Part shown: one piece after another, positions 13,307 to 22,226 of the stretch
Numbering within the stretch: position 1 is the first letter of the stretch
Layout: each line of letters starts with the position of its first letter
Source: RGIG464 sp045643185
GTDB lineage: Bacteria > Myxococcota_A > Bradymonadia > UBA4248
Assembly: GCA_045643185.1 (NCBI GenBank)
Contig: JAZUKH010000214.1
Location: 1-25,250, forward strand
DNA length: 25,250 nt
Direction: 5' to 3'
Notes under the pieces: generated by a model
The model's database searches: none
What the model was told of the DNA's origin: nothing
Seen by the model: only the letters and a program-made list of their open reading frames with translations
Made by a program: the position numbers and the translations under genes

Positions 13307-14728
13307 CTAATGGAAGAAGCCCAAAATGCGAGCGTTCTGACTGGCACTTCGCGTACGTTCACCGGCCCATTCTCGCAAGCGTTTGATGTCTTCTTCGCGT
13401 TGTTTGTAGAGCGGCGTAGTTTCTTGAATGGCATCGAGAATGTCGTCGGTCGTCACTTCGCGATTTTTATTAAAAGCGGTAAAGAGCGCAGCCATGACAG
13501 CCTGCTCGATCTCTGCCCCCGAGAAATTTTGAGCTTCAAGGGCGAGTTTTTCGCAATCAAATTTTTCTGGCTCACGATGTCGTCGTCGCAAGTGGATCTG
13601 AAAGATCTCCTGCCTTGCCGCCTCATCGGGCAGATCGACGAAAAATATCTCATCAAATCGTCCTTTTCGAATGAGTTCAGGCGGAAGCGCCTGCACATCG
13701 TTAGCAGTCGCAACAAAGAAAGTCTTTGAACGTCGTTCCTGCAACCAGTTGAGGATATGCCCAAGCAGACGACGCGTCGTAGCATCGGAATCGTCGTTGA
13801 AAGCTTTTTCGATCTCATCGCACCAAATGACGGCAGGCGCCATCGCATCGGCGACGTCAAGTGCGCGCGAGAGGGCGGCATCCGGGTTTCCGAGATTTCC
13901 GGCAAAGATGCTGCTCATATCGAGGCGCAGCAAGGGGAAGTGCCAATCGGTAGCGACGGCTTTGGCGAGCAGTGATTTACCACAACCTTGTACGCCGACA
14001 AGAAGCAAGCCACGCGGAGATTCCAGGCCAAATTCGCGCGCTTCATCGCTAAAAGCGTGGCTTCGTTCTTTGAGCCAATTTTTGAGTTCAGCAGCGCCCC
14101 CGACCTCGTCCATAGAGGCCCTGTCTTCGATAATTTCCAAGGTGGACGAGCGCGCCATGAGGGATTTTTTTTCAGCGACGATCAGCATTTCCCAATCATC
14201 GAACTGCGGATCGATGCGTTTTTGTGCAACCGCTTTGGACAAGACCCTGTAAAGCTGGGCACGGGTCATGCCAGCCGAAGCAAAGGCAATTCGAGCAAGC
14301 CGCGCTGCGTCTTTAGCGAGCGTGCCCAGTGCCAGTTGTGCCACGTTTTCACGCGCAACCGACGAAGGCAAGGGCGCGCGCAAAACTGGTGGCATGATTG
14401 AGCTTTCTGGCAATGCATTCCATGATTCGCCAAGCATGATCAACGTCGTCTGAGTTCTCAGCTTTCGCGCCTGTTTCAGCAAAGCCTTTTCATTTACTCG
14501 CCAATCCTCAAGGTTCGCGCCACTCCAGATCAAAATGCTCTGTTTCATGCTCTGCGCATCAAAACTCGCGTTCACGAGCGATTCGATCACGCGCACCGAA
14601 CACGTCGTACCAAATTCGCTTTTGATGAATTCTGAGATCCAGTCTTCATCAGCCGTTTCAACAAAAAACAGCGGGTATTTCGCGCGAATATGGAGTGAAA
14701 TCTGTTGAAGGAAAGTCGTTTCGTCCAT
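13307..14728 (-). CDS. Ycf46-like AAA+ ATPase
   Basis: A 473-residue cytoplasmic AAA+ ATPase. The N-terminal ~210 residues resemble the Ycf46 N-domain (MDETTFLQQISLHIRAKYPL, FFVETADEDW). The ATPase core follows: DEVGGAAELKNWLKER, Walker A GVQGCGKSLLAKA (near residue 244), Walker B VIWCDEIEKAF (near 299), sensor ATANDV and the arginine-finger region LIRKGRFDEIFFVDLPD, so it should be active. The frame is open to 14812, but similarity begins at the ATG at 14728; its ribosome site is weak. It lies between the FHA gene (97 bases) and lolA (128 bases), probably in one transcript. Its target is unknown. Confidence 0.88.
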   Translation of the reverse strand: MDETTFLQQISLHIRAKYPLFFVETADEDWISEFIKSEFGTTCSVRVIESLVNASFDAQSMKQSILIWSGANLEDWRVNEKALLKQARKLRTQTTLIMLGESWNALPESSIMPPVLRAPLPSSVARENVAQLALGTLAKDAARLARIAFASAGMTRAQLYRVLSKAVAQKRIDPQFDDWEMLIVAEKKSLMARSSTLEIIEDRASMDEVGGAAELKNWLKERSHAFSDEAREFGLESPRGLLLVGVQGCGKSLLAKAVATDWHFPLLRLDMSSIFAGNLGNPDAALSRALDVADAMAPAVIWCDEIEKAFNDDSDATTRRLLGHILNWLQERRSKTFFVATANDVQALPPELIRKGRFDEIFFVDLPDEAARQEIFQIHLRRRHREPEKFDCEKLALEAQNFSGAEIEQAVMAALFTAFNKNREVTTDDILDAIQETTPLYKQREEDIKRLREWAGERTRSASQNARILGFFH

Positions 14729-14825
14729 AAGACTCGTTTTTAGCGTCGGGCGACGTTGGTGACAGGAACTGGAAGGCGTGAACACACTCGTTCGACGAGC
14801 AACACTGCTCACATTGCGAATGCGC

Positions 14826-15305
14826 TCAGATGGTTCGAAAAACCATCACGACAGACATCGACACAAGGATACGATCTCCATTTTTGAGTTCGTGTCGCTC
14901 ATGATTAAGCGGTGTCCTAAGATCGTTATAGAAAGTCGAGTTGTGGTTACACAGGTCCTCGACATACCAAGTATTTTCATAATCACGATAGATACGCAGG
15001 TGACGACGTGAGAGGCATGGGTCATCCTTGCGGTATTTCGCGAGATCCACATCAGGATACTGTCCAGCCATCACATCTCGGCGTCCTACAATGATATCGT
15101 TCCCACGCAAAGGGATCGACGTCACGTAAGCACCTCGATAAAACACATCTTTCCCGCCTTCTATTTCGAGAACACATTCTCGACCATTTGAAGGTTTAAG
15201 TGCCGCCACAGAGGGTTTCTGCAACACCTCAGTTTTTGCCTCTTCAGAAGCCTGTTTTCTGACGCGAAGAAGCGGCGTTAATGTCGTTTCAGCGTTTTTT
15301 GTCAT
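14826..15305 (-). CDS. FHA domain protein
   Basis: A 159-residue protein whose C-terminal ~115 residues form a forkhead-associated domain, which binds phosphothreonine peptides. Family marks are IIVGRRDV (about 71-78), the phosphate-binding SRRHLRIYRD (99-108), and NHNSTFYND (about 120-128), followed by LKNGDRILV. The first ~40 residues are polar and probably disordered. No kinase or phosphatase is in the window, so its partner is not given by context. It begins 18 bases after the transporter gene and precedes the AAA+ gene, suggesting an operon. Confidence 0.9.
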   Translation of the reverse strand: MTKNAETTLTPLLRVRKQASEEAKTEVLQKPSVAALKPSNGRECVLEIEGGKDVFYRGAYVTSIPLRGNDIIVGRRDVMAGQYPDVDLAKYRKDDPCLSRRHLRIYRDYENTWYVEDLCNHNSTFYNDLRTPLNHERHELKNGDRILVSMSVVMVFRTI

Positions 15306-15323
15306 AGAATCATTCCCATTTCG

Positions 15324-17309
15324 TTATGAGCACTCATTTGTCGTCACAGCCTCCATTTCAGTGGAAGACGTAGACTGTTTGACAAGTTTTGAGACGAGTC
15401 GTCGACAACGTCTTGACTCTTCGACTCGAAGAACGTCGAGCGCTTCGTCTGGCAACATGCGTTCCAGATCATTGAGTCGCGAGCATTTTTCAGCGAGTTC
15501 AAAGTCGTCGCACATCACCAGAATATTTTTCACATAAGCCGACGAAGTGTTCGAGATGGTGAGTTGGAGCAACTCAAGCGCCTGAGCACGCGTCGATGAT
15601 TTTGACGAAGCGAGCGACTGATAAACGGTTTCAATGATCTCAATTTTGTACAGGATCATGAGCCCTTTAAAGAGGCGCTGAATCGCTTCCTGATAGGCAT
15701 CATACAAATCTTCTACAGGCGCCGTCTCATTTTGAACAGCCTCGTTCTGGCAGATCAAAATAGCCTGAGCCAAACGCAATTCACGCGCCAACAACAACGT
15801 CACATAGCGTCGGATGTCTGGTGTAGCGACGAGCTCCTCATCATGGCTTTTGAGCGTCAAAGCGACGTCCAGTGCAGCCATACGGACATTTTCGTCGGCA
15901 TCCACAAGTTGTTCAGGCGCGTCAAATTCAGGGAGTTCCTCGCTTTCCTCGTGTTCGATCTCATTGCCCAAAATGCCTTCCTTAGCAGCGTTATTCTGTA
16001 ACGCTGTAAAGAGGTGATTGGCACAATAGCGGTTAAGATTTCTGACACAGAAGAGCGACGTCGCGGAGACAGGCAGAATGAGCAAGGGCAGGTACTGAGC
16101 TCCGAGCACAGGAGCGAGCACGTTGAGCACAATTCCGGCAAAAATACCGCCCAGTGGATTCATGACGCCTTTAAAAATGACCTTAGCGCGATTACGCAAG
16201 AGGCGCGGCAATGGCGAGAGAGCGATCTCACGCGCCGCATCCTGAATAACAAAGCGCAAAGCCACGTCCATAAACCGCATGAGCACCACACACACGGCAC
16301 TGTAGATGAAGACGAACGGACAAGCGAAGACGAGCAACACGATCGGCGTCACAGCGAACAACGTACGCGTGCGAAAACGCGTCAAAAAGCTCGACAGCAG
16401 CGTCAACTGAACGATGAGGTTGAACGTGTTGGAAATCGCATTGAAATGCCCGTAGAATGTGGCAATGCCATTCTGGTCAAAGTTTGTCTGCAGGTAGTAT
16501 TTGAGCGAAAAATCGATGATATTGGTCGTCACTGCGGTCAAAAAGAAGACGATCGAAAGGTTTCGAATGAGTGGCGAACTAAAGAAATCGTTGGCCCCTG
16601 CCATTAACTCGTGCAGGAAATGATTCGATTTTTCTTTGGCGACGGTCATGATGGTGCGTTCAGACCGACGATTTCTGTGCAAAATCACGACGGGGATCGT
16701 CGCGAGGGCAAAAATCATGCTGTAACTCACGGGCAACGAAGAGAAGCCGAGCCATTTAAGCATGGGTGGAATAAGAAACCCTGCAATGATGCCACCACAC
16801 GTGGAAGACGCACAGACGATGTGAAAGAGTCTTCGCCCCTGACGAGGGTTAAACGCGTCACCGATCGCATTCCAGACAATGATGTTCCCCAAAGCGGGCG
16901 CCGTAATCAAAAACGTCGCGTACGCGTGCACAAACCATGGATTCGTCGTCTTACACGACTCGAAGACCAGCGTGCCTGCGGCAAAAAGGAGCAAAAATCC
17001 GGCATTCAGTTTGGCTGCATTGACCGCGCGCAGCAACCTGAAATAGATGACCGACACGGCCATCAACGCTATGCTTGAGTAGATAAAGAAATTGGCGACA
17101 TTGATGGCAGGTCTGACAGATAAAAGGATCGCATCACTGAGCGTACGGCCTAACACGACCGTAGCGATCGACATGAAAGCGCCTAAAGCAGCCATCAGAA
17201 GGGGAAGCCTTTCCCCCTGTCGTAAATTCAAAAATTTAATATCCAAACTCAAGGCAACGTAACGCAAATAAGCAGAACCATGCGCGCACGCCAAGACGAG
17301 CCCAAACAA
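15324..17309 (-). CDS. Npt-like (ATP/ADP translocase family) membrane protein with helical-repeat tail
   Basis: Residues ~30-440 hold about ten to twelve membrane segments and look like the Npt1/Npt2 nucleotide-transporter-like family (LRQGERLPLLMAALGAF, GRTLSDAILLSV, WNAIGDAFNPRQGRRLF, and FKGVMNPLG in the second half). The C-terminal ~200 residues are soluble, acidic and helical, like HEAT-type repeats, as in multidomain members of predatory and environmental deltaproteobacteria. Whether it moves nucleotides is unproven: many such members are uncharacterised. The longest frame starts with TTG at 17309, a stop lies just upstream, and no ATG precedes LRQGERL. So the true start may be a TTG nearer the membrane domain. 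Confidence 0.75.
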   Translation of the reverse strand: MFGLVLACAHGSAYLRYVALSLDIKFLNLRQGERLPLLMAALGAFMSIATVVLGRTLSDAILLSVRPAINVANFFIYSSIALMAVSVIYFRLLRAVNAAKLNAGFLLLFAAGTLVFESCKTTNPWFVHAYATFLITAPALGNIIVWNAIGDAFNPRQGRRLFHIVCASSTCGGIIAGFLIPPMLKWLGFSSLPVSYSMIFALATIPVVILHRNRRSERTIMTVAKEKSNHFLHELMAGANDFFSSPLIRNLSIVFFLTAVTTNIIDFSLKYYLQTNFDQNGIATFYGHFNAISNTFNLIVQLTLLSSFLTRFRTRTLFAVTPIVLLVFACPFVFIYSAVCVVLMRFMDVALRFVIQDAAREIALSPLPRLLRNRAKVIFKGVMNPLGGIFAGIVLNVLAPVLGAQYLPLLILPVSATSLFCVRNLNRYCANHLFTALQNNAAKEGILGNEIEHEESEELPEFDAPEQLVDADENVRMAALDVALTLKSHDEELVATPDIRRYVTLLLARELRLAQAILICQNEAVQNETAPVEDLYDAYQEAIQRLFKGLMILYKIEIIETVYQSLASSKSSTRAQALELLQLTISNTSSAYVKNILVMCDDFELAEKCSRLNDLERMLPDEALDVLRVEESRRCRRLVSKLVKQSTSSTEMEAVTTNECS

Positions 17310-17449
17310 GGCATCTTTGCGTGTTTCATCGAGCTGCGAAGTCTTTTCTGAGTGATCAGTTCAGAAAAAACAGTAAGAGACAGCAATACGTGCGTGTTTC
17401 ACCGCGCGCAACGGACGCGCCTTATAACGCAGAATGCGTGTAATTTGTG

Positions 17450-17490
17450 AAAAAAAAGGGCGCATCCACAAGGAATGCGCCCTTTTTTTT
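17450..17490. terminator. Strong bidirectional terminator
   Basis: A perfect 16-bp stem: A8-GGGCGCAT (17450-17465) pairs with ATGCGCCC-T8 (17475-17490) over a 9-base loop. It has an 8-base T-run in both directions and lies 23 bases after the stop of the repeat lipoprotein gene, which it should end on the minus strand. Confidence 0.9.
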
Positions 17491-17513
17491 ACGAATCGAA
17501 TTCGTCAATGCCT

Positions 17514-18083
17514 TTAATGAATCTCACATCTCGTTGGATCTGCTTTGTCAACCTCAGTGTATCCCGAAGCAAGACAATTTTCCTCGTTCACTTCAAGGCA
17601 GAGACACTTTTCAGTATCGAAGGGTAAACGTTTTGATTTGCAATAATCAATTTTGTCCGAACAAGCATGGCTATCGGAAGCATTAAAACATGTCTTCTCG
17701 TTTGGATCGTACCCCAGCCCTACCGCCTTACAGCTTTTTTCACTTGGCTCAACGCAAGATACCGAATCGGGATCGAAACCTTTGTTGAGGATCACGCAGG
17801 AAGCAGCGATGACTTCTGAGTTTAGCTGACCATCGCCATTAGAAGCCGCGACACAAGATTTTAACTCAGCATCATATTTGAGGTTAACGTTCTTACAACT
17901 CTGTGCACTCGCCGCGACGCAAGCATTCTCTTCGCTATCATAACCTACGTGGAGGATCACGCAGGACGCGGCAATGACATCCGGTGATTCATGAAAGTCG
18001 TCCTGATCAACAGAGACACAAGCATTCAACCAGGAGGCCAGCCCCAGGCAAACCAAAATTGAGGACCTTACTTTAATAGCCAT
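17514..18083 (-). CDS. Lipoprotein with duplicated Cys-pair repeats
   Basis: From the ATG at 18083 (AGGTG upstream) the signal peptide ends at lipobox LNAC, giving an exported lipoprotein of 189 residues. It contains two copies of a ~50-residue unit, each VIAASCVIL-x-GYD/GFD...CV...SCK-x(4)-YD/YDP...C, followed by a diverged third part (CSDKIDYCKSKRLPFDTEKC, CLASGYTEVDKADPTRC). The duplication is still visible in DNA: nearly the same ~25 bases code for VILxx...IAAS at about 17790-17815 and 17955-17980. Even cysteine spacing suggests disulfide-stapled modules. Function unknown. The frame is open upstream to 18125 but without a ribosome site. Confidence 0.8.
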   Translation of the reverse strand: MAIKVRSSILVCLGLASWLNACVSVDQDDFHESPDVIAASCVILHVGYDSEENACVAASAQSCKNVNLKYDAELKSCVAASNGDGQLNSEVIAASCVILNKGFDPDSVSCVEPSEKSCKAVGLGYDPNEKTCFNASDSHACSDKIDYCKSKRLPFDTEKCLCLEVNEENCLASGYTEVDKADPTRCEIH

Positions 18084-18330
18084 ATCGCACCTATTCACTC
18101 CCCCCAAAAAAACGTGGGAAATCAAACCAAATGAGCATTATGGAATGCGCCTAGTTACTGCTCAACCGAGTTGCTCGCGCGCCCTCGGCGCTTCTAATTT
18201 TCCACCTGGTTGAGTTCTAGAAGACTAATCCGGCAGAAAACTCGGCTAAAGAGTAATTACGTCTATGATTTATAGCTATTTTCGCTAAGAAACTCAAACA
18301 ACGGAACAAACAAAATAAATCCGTTGTCAG

Positions 18331-18466
18331 GCCCTGCCAGGCGAAGGGGTAGCGGCGTATTTGGCGTGGCAACGTTTCCATGTAGATCCGTAGCGTGCTA
18401 CGGATCTACATGGAAACGATTTTGCCAGCCAAATAGACGCGTAGGGGGAGACTTCCCCCTCACGCG
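18331..18466 (+). repeat. Dispersed palindromic repeat, copy C (longest)
   Basis: Left end TGCCAGGCGA (18335-18344) is shared with copy B; GGGGTAGCGGCGTATTT (18346-18362) and GTAGGGGGAGACTTCCCCCT (18441-18460) are shared with copy A. The apex is a perfect 21-bp inverted repeat (18374-18394 with 18397-18417, loop GT), nested inside GGCAA/TTGCC and TATTTGGC/GCCAAATA. It ends 37 bases after the stop of the outer-membrane protein gene. The rest of the gap 18084-18330 shows only a 7-bp inverted repeat (18299-18305 with 18320-18326). Confidence 0.82.
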
Positions 18467-18502
18467 AAATGAAATAAATGATCAGCGAGGACTGATCTCG
18501 GA

Positions 18503-20101
18503 TTAGAAGCGAGCCTGAGCGAAGATGGAGAGGCCGAGGACGTGAGGATCGCGCATATAGTACTGAGCGGTGTAGTCGACGGTGTCTTTCTTACGTCCGA
18601 GCTGGTTGGGATCGTAGTTGTAGTTGAATTCACCGATGAGGCTCATCATGTCGGAGAGATCCCAGCGGAGAGCGAGCTGCACGCCGTAGACGGCAGCAGG
18701 CTGACGACCTTCGGGGAAGGAGATGATGGTGCTGGAATCGATGACGGCGACGGTCTGGGTGCCACTCACGAGATCCGTGGGATTCGGCGTTTCAGAGATG
18801 CGGCCTTTGTAGGAAGCCGGTTTCTGGATGCTGAACTGGAGGGACGGGAGGAGGTGTGTGGATTCAAACCAATATTCACCCTTAACGGCGAAGAGGATCT
18901 CACCCGTGGAGCTCGCGCCATCGGGCAGAGCATAGTAAGGATCGAGGCCAGGAACGTTGAAGAGGATGAAGTAGAGGTCACGATAAACGAAGTCGATATT
19001 GATGGCGAGGTTGCCAACATACATATCGGAGCGGAGGGCACCAGCGAAGGCATTGATGCGTTCGGTCGAACCGATGTTGTCCGGATCGCCGAGGGTCTGG
19101 GTCAACCAGTTACCTTCGATAGAGGCTCGCCATGTGAATTCATCATACGTTTTGGGTTTACGAAGGAAGAAGTTGGAAGCTTCAAAGGCATCGTCGTTGT
19201 TACGATAGAGACGATAGTCGATGGAGGCTTCGGGCGCAAACCCATTGGAGAACGCGCTCAAACGGGCAGAAACGCCGCCGGAGTAAACGGTTTCACCCTG
19301 GATACCCTGTTTCGGGTTACGACCGGCATCAAAGATACCGCCGTTGACTTCGACGCCCCACATATTACCGAGGTAACCTAAACCGAAGATGCCGCCCCAG
19401 AAGGCACCGAGTTCACGGTTTTCGACATCGTTTTTATCCTTGGTGAGAATGAGCTGACGGGTGGATTTTGCACCAGCGAGGGCATAGAAACCATCCCAGT
19501 CGAAGCGGAGACGCATACCCGGCGTAGCGAACGCGGATTTGGACTGCGTATAGATCTTGTTGCCACCCCAAGACAGGTCATAGGTGTAACCAGCGCGGAA
19601 GCGGTCGGCGTTGGTCGGGAAGAAGGTGAATTCGAGCTGACGGTCGGAATCGAGCGTGTGACCAGTCTTTTCATCTTTCTCGACATCGGTGAAGGAATAA
19701 CGGGCGCGGATGTACGAACCATCGTCACGCAGACGGATGTCACCGGCGCTGAAACCCGTCTCCGGTTCCGTGAGGACGCCCAAGCGGGCGACAAACGCGG
19801 CATCGGTCGTCAGGTTTTTGATAAAGCCCGGCATTTCTTTGTAGAGAACGAGGTGCGTCAGTGTCTCGTCGCCAGAGTCAGCGCTGTTGAGCGTCTCAAA
19901 CGGGAAGAACACGCCATCACGGGCACCGAAGTCGATCTCAGGGCTGCTGATGAGCGTTTCACCAGGACCGGCGAGGAGGTTATCATCACCAAACACGAAA
20001 CTGATACGCGTGTCGATGAAATCACCGGCCATCGCGACCGGGGCACAGAGAACGGAAGCGGCGAGAGTGGCGAGAGCCGTACGAATGAATTTAGACTGCA
20101 T
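18503..20101 (-). CDS. Outer-membrane beta-barrel (porin-like) protein
   Basis: A 532-residue protein with a signal peptide (MQSKFIRTALATLAASVLCA, cleavage after AMA). Alternating polar/aromatic strands follow throughout, for example YIRARYSFTDV, RFRAGYTYDLSW, MRLRFDWDGFYALAGA and GVQLALRWDLSDMMSLIGEF. The end LGLSIFAQARF has the terminal phenylalanine recognised by the BAM assembly machine. Two dozen strands could fit, but no porin subfamily is recognised. The start follows AGGAGA. It is the third gene after the 5'-nucleotidase and the large lipoprotein and may give their products passage through the outer membrane (inference). Confidence 0.85.
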   Translation of the reverse strand: MQSKFIRTALATLAASVLCAPVAMAGDFIDTRISFVFGDDNLLAGPGETLISSPEIDFGARDGVFFPFETLNSADSGDETLTHLVLYKEMPGFIKNLTTDAAFVARLGVLTEPETGFSAGDIRLRDDGSYIRARYSFTDVEKDEKTGHTLDSDRQLEFTFFPTNADRFRAGYTYDLSWGGNKIYTQSKSAFATPGMRLRFDWDGFYALAGAKSTRQLILTKDKNDVENRELGAFWGGIFGLGYLGNMWGVEVNGGIFDAGRNPKQGIQGETVYSGGVSARLSAFSNGFAPEASIDYRLYRNNDDAFEASNFFLRKPKTYDEFTWRASIEGNWLTQTLGDPDNIGSTERINAFAGALRSDMYVGNLAINIDFVYRDLYFILFNVPGLDPYYALPDGASSTGEILFAVKGEYWFESTHLLPSLQFSIQKPASYKGRISETPNPTDLVSGTQTVAVIDSSTIISFPEGRQPAAVYGVQLALRWDLSDMMSLIGEFNYNYDPNQLGRKKDTVDYTAQYYMRDPHVLGLSIFAQARF

Positions 20102-20224
20102 AAATGCATCTCCTATGTGGTTTTGGGATTATCCCGAAATTCAATAAAACTCGAAAAACTTATCAGAAATACGAAGAAATACGCCGAGGCTGGTCAACGC
20201 TGACCGCCCCGGATCAAACGATGT

Positions 20225-22204
20225 TTAACAGGCGCTCATGCAGGCGAAGAATTGATTTTTCTCTTCTGGCGTACCCGTCAAAGCGTTGAATTCTGAGCAC
20301 TTGTTGTGACATTCTTCAAACGCAGTCTTTTCCTGAGCGTTATATGCCTCGTCAAGCACCAGGTCGCTTTCGAAACGGGGTTCAATGACGGTCATAACGA
20401 TCGATTCGCTACTTGCGAGACAACACATCGTATTGATCTTTTCAGCATAGCACCCAGGCAGAACCTGTTTGAGCGTGCCGCGAAGAGTCGTAATTTTACG
20501 TTTCTGACAATAGATGCGTTTACGGAGGTCATTATCCGTGTAGGTGTAACAACCTTCCATGATATCGAAGCCGGCGATGAGCGAGGAGCTAGCGACCGAG
20601 ATCTCACTGGAGATGACGATATCGCCATCGGAGGTCGAGATAGGATCGCTGGAGGTGCTGCCTTTCCACTGATCGTAGCTGTCGAGGTTGGAGTATTCCG
20701 TACAACCGGGTTTGTTGTTGCATTCTGTACGGCAGGACGCTTCATCGGTACCGCTGTCGATCTTGCCATTGCCGTTATCGTCGCAGTCGATGAAGTAATT
20801 GGAGAGGTCGATATTGTTAATTTCGACGACGGAAGATTCCAACGCCTCAAGTTTTTCACAGGAGACGAGGTCGCCGTGTGTCACGCTGCCATCAGCCGCC
20901 GTGATGGTGTTGTTACCATCGCTGCCGCAGAAGAGCTGACGCCAATCGACGGGCTTCGGTTCTTCTTTGCGGACGTCGATGTAAGCGAAATCTTCTTTTT
21001 CTTTCTTACAAGCTTTTTTAGCCGTGGCACGAGCCTCGGTACCAGCGCCGTAGGCGAGGTCGAGGGCATCATCGGTGCATTCCGCCGCACGTTCGGGATA
21101 ATAAGTTGCCCAACAGTCGACGATCTCAGCCATGTTGGTGAGTTCTTCATCGGTACAAGGACGCGTTTTACCCGTTTCCTGATCCCAGCAGGAACCAGCG
21201 CCGGTATCGCCATCTTCAGGCGCCGGGTCGGTATCTTCTGCCGTCGAACGTTCTTTGTTCTGGATACCCCAGGACGGGAACTGCATCTGGGTCATACCAG
21301 TGAATTCAGCGATACCGCCGGAGGCTTCACAAATACGATCGCCGATGTCAACACGGGCAGGCTGTGAATACGAATAAATGAAGATCGAGTTGTAATCTTG
21401 GGGATCACCCGAGTCGTCAGAGACCATATCGGTGATGTAGAACCCCGTCGAAACGACGTTCGAAACGACGAGGTCGTGACCTTTACGAGCTTTGATCTCA
21501 CCGAACTGTTTGAGGAGCGGCGTGATACCATCGGTCTGATCCGGGTTGTACTGGATCGAATGGATGGTCTGCTGATCAAAGACATATTCCTCGGAAACGC
21601 CCGTCGCCACGCCATTGCCAAAGAGGCCGGAGTGAACGCCTGTCACAGCGTTTTCGATCGCGTCTTCGATCCAGATTCGGGTCGGACCATAAGCGAAACG
21701 CAGTTCGACTTCCTGGTAGGATTTCGGTGTCGTAGGCTGACCATCGGCATCAAAGTTCCACTCACCGATCAAACCATTTTTGATAGGAACGGTCGTAACG
21801 TTCAATTCGCCGGGGACGGCTTTGATCGCGATGTTGCCCGTAAAAGCGAAGTTAGGATTGTACTTGCCGTGAACGTTGACGGCGTAAGCCGCCACTTTGA
21901 TCTTGTAACCAGGTTCACGATCAGAAGCCGCGCCCTGGCACTCGGTCTTGCTCTTCCATTCTTTCCAGCGGGGAGCCACGAAGGGGAGCGGACTATTCAA
22001 AGAGCCGCGGTCACCCGAGACCGGTTCGGTTTTGACGACGATGGATTTGACGAACAGATCGCCTTCGCAATCGAACGAGCCATCCTCACCGAGCGTGCAA
22101 TACTGATCATCCACACGTTCGTCCACGCAGGCCGTGGCGCCCAATCCCAACGCAGCAATACTCGCCAAAACCATGCAGGTACGCATCGATTTAAATTTTT
22201 TCAT
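20225..22204 (-). CDS. Large cysteine-rich lipoprotein
   Basis: A 659-residue lipoprotein: signal peptide with lipobox GATAC (Cys26). The N-terminal ~300 residues look beta-rich and contain few cysteines. The second half is cysteine-dense and acidic. It includes an EF-hand-like calcium-binding stretch (DCDDNGNGKIDSGTDE, where the last liganding position is imperfect), a segment CRTECNNKPGC and a C-terminal CHNKCSEF...FFACMSAC. No enzyme motif is recognised. GGAGGT precedes the ATG, 22 bases after the nucleotidase stop, so the two are cotranscribed. Cys-rich tails in both products suggest they fold or assemble together (inference). Confidence 0.85.
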   Translation of the reverse strand: MKKFKSMRTCMVLASIAALGLGATACVDERVDDQYCTLGEDGSFDCEGDLFVKSIVVKTEPVSGDRGSLNSPLPFVAPRWKEWKSKTECQGAASDREPGYKIKVAAYAVNVHGKYNPNFAFTGNIAIKAVPGELNVTTVPIKNGLIGEWNFDADGQPTTPKSYQEVELRFAYGPTRIWIEDAIENAVTGVHSGLFGNGVATGVSEEYVFDQQTIHSIQYNPDQTDGITPLLKQFGEIKARKGHDLVVSNVVSTGFYITDMVSDDSGDPQDYNSIFIYSYSQPARVDIGDRICEASGGIAEFTGMTQMQFPSWGIQNKERSTAEDTDPAPEDGDTGAGSCWDQETGKTRPCTDEELTNMAEIVDCWATYYPERAAECTDDALDLAYGAGTEARATAKKACKKEKEDFAYIDVRKEEPKPVDWRQLFCGSDGNNTITAADGSVTHGDLVSCEKLEALESSVVEINNIDLSNYFIDCDDNGNGKIDSGTDEASCRTECNNKPGCTEYSNLDSYDQWKGSTSSDPISTSDGDIVISSEISVASSSLIAGFDIMEGCYTYTDNDLRKRIYCQKRKITTLRGTLKQVLPGCYAEKINTMCCLASSESIVMTVIEPRFESDLVLDEAYNAQEKTAFEECHNKCSEFNALTGTPEEKNQFFACMSAC

Positions 22205-22226
22205 ACATATACCTCCATGATCCTAA

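Noticed and set aside
17205..17222. GGGGGAAAGG/CTTCCCC-like hairpin resembling the side hairpin of the dispersed repeats
   Set aside because: It lies within the conserved coding sequence RQGERLPLL of the transporter and lacks the other repeat blocks.
20306..21367. 353-codon plus-strand open frame
   Set aside because: It lies wholly antisense to the large lipoprotein gene, has no ribosome site or recognisable domain, and reflects codon bias of the real gene.
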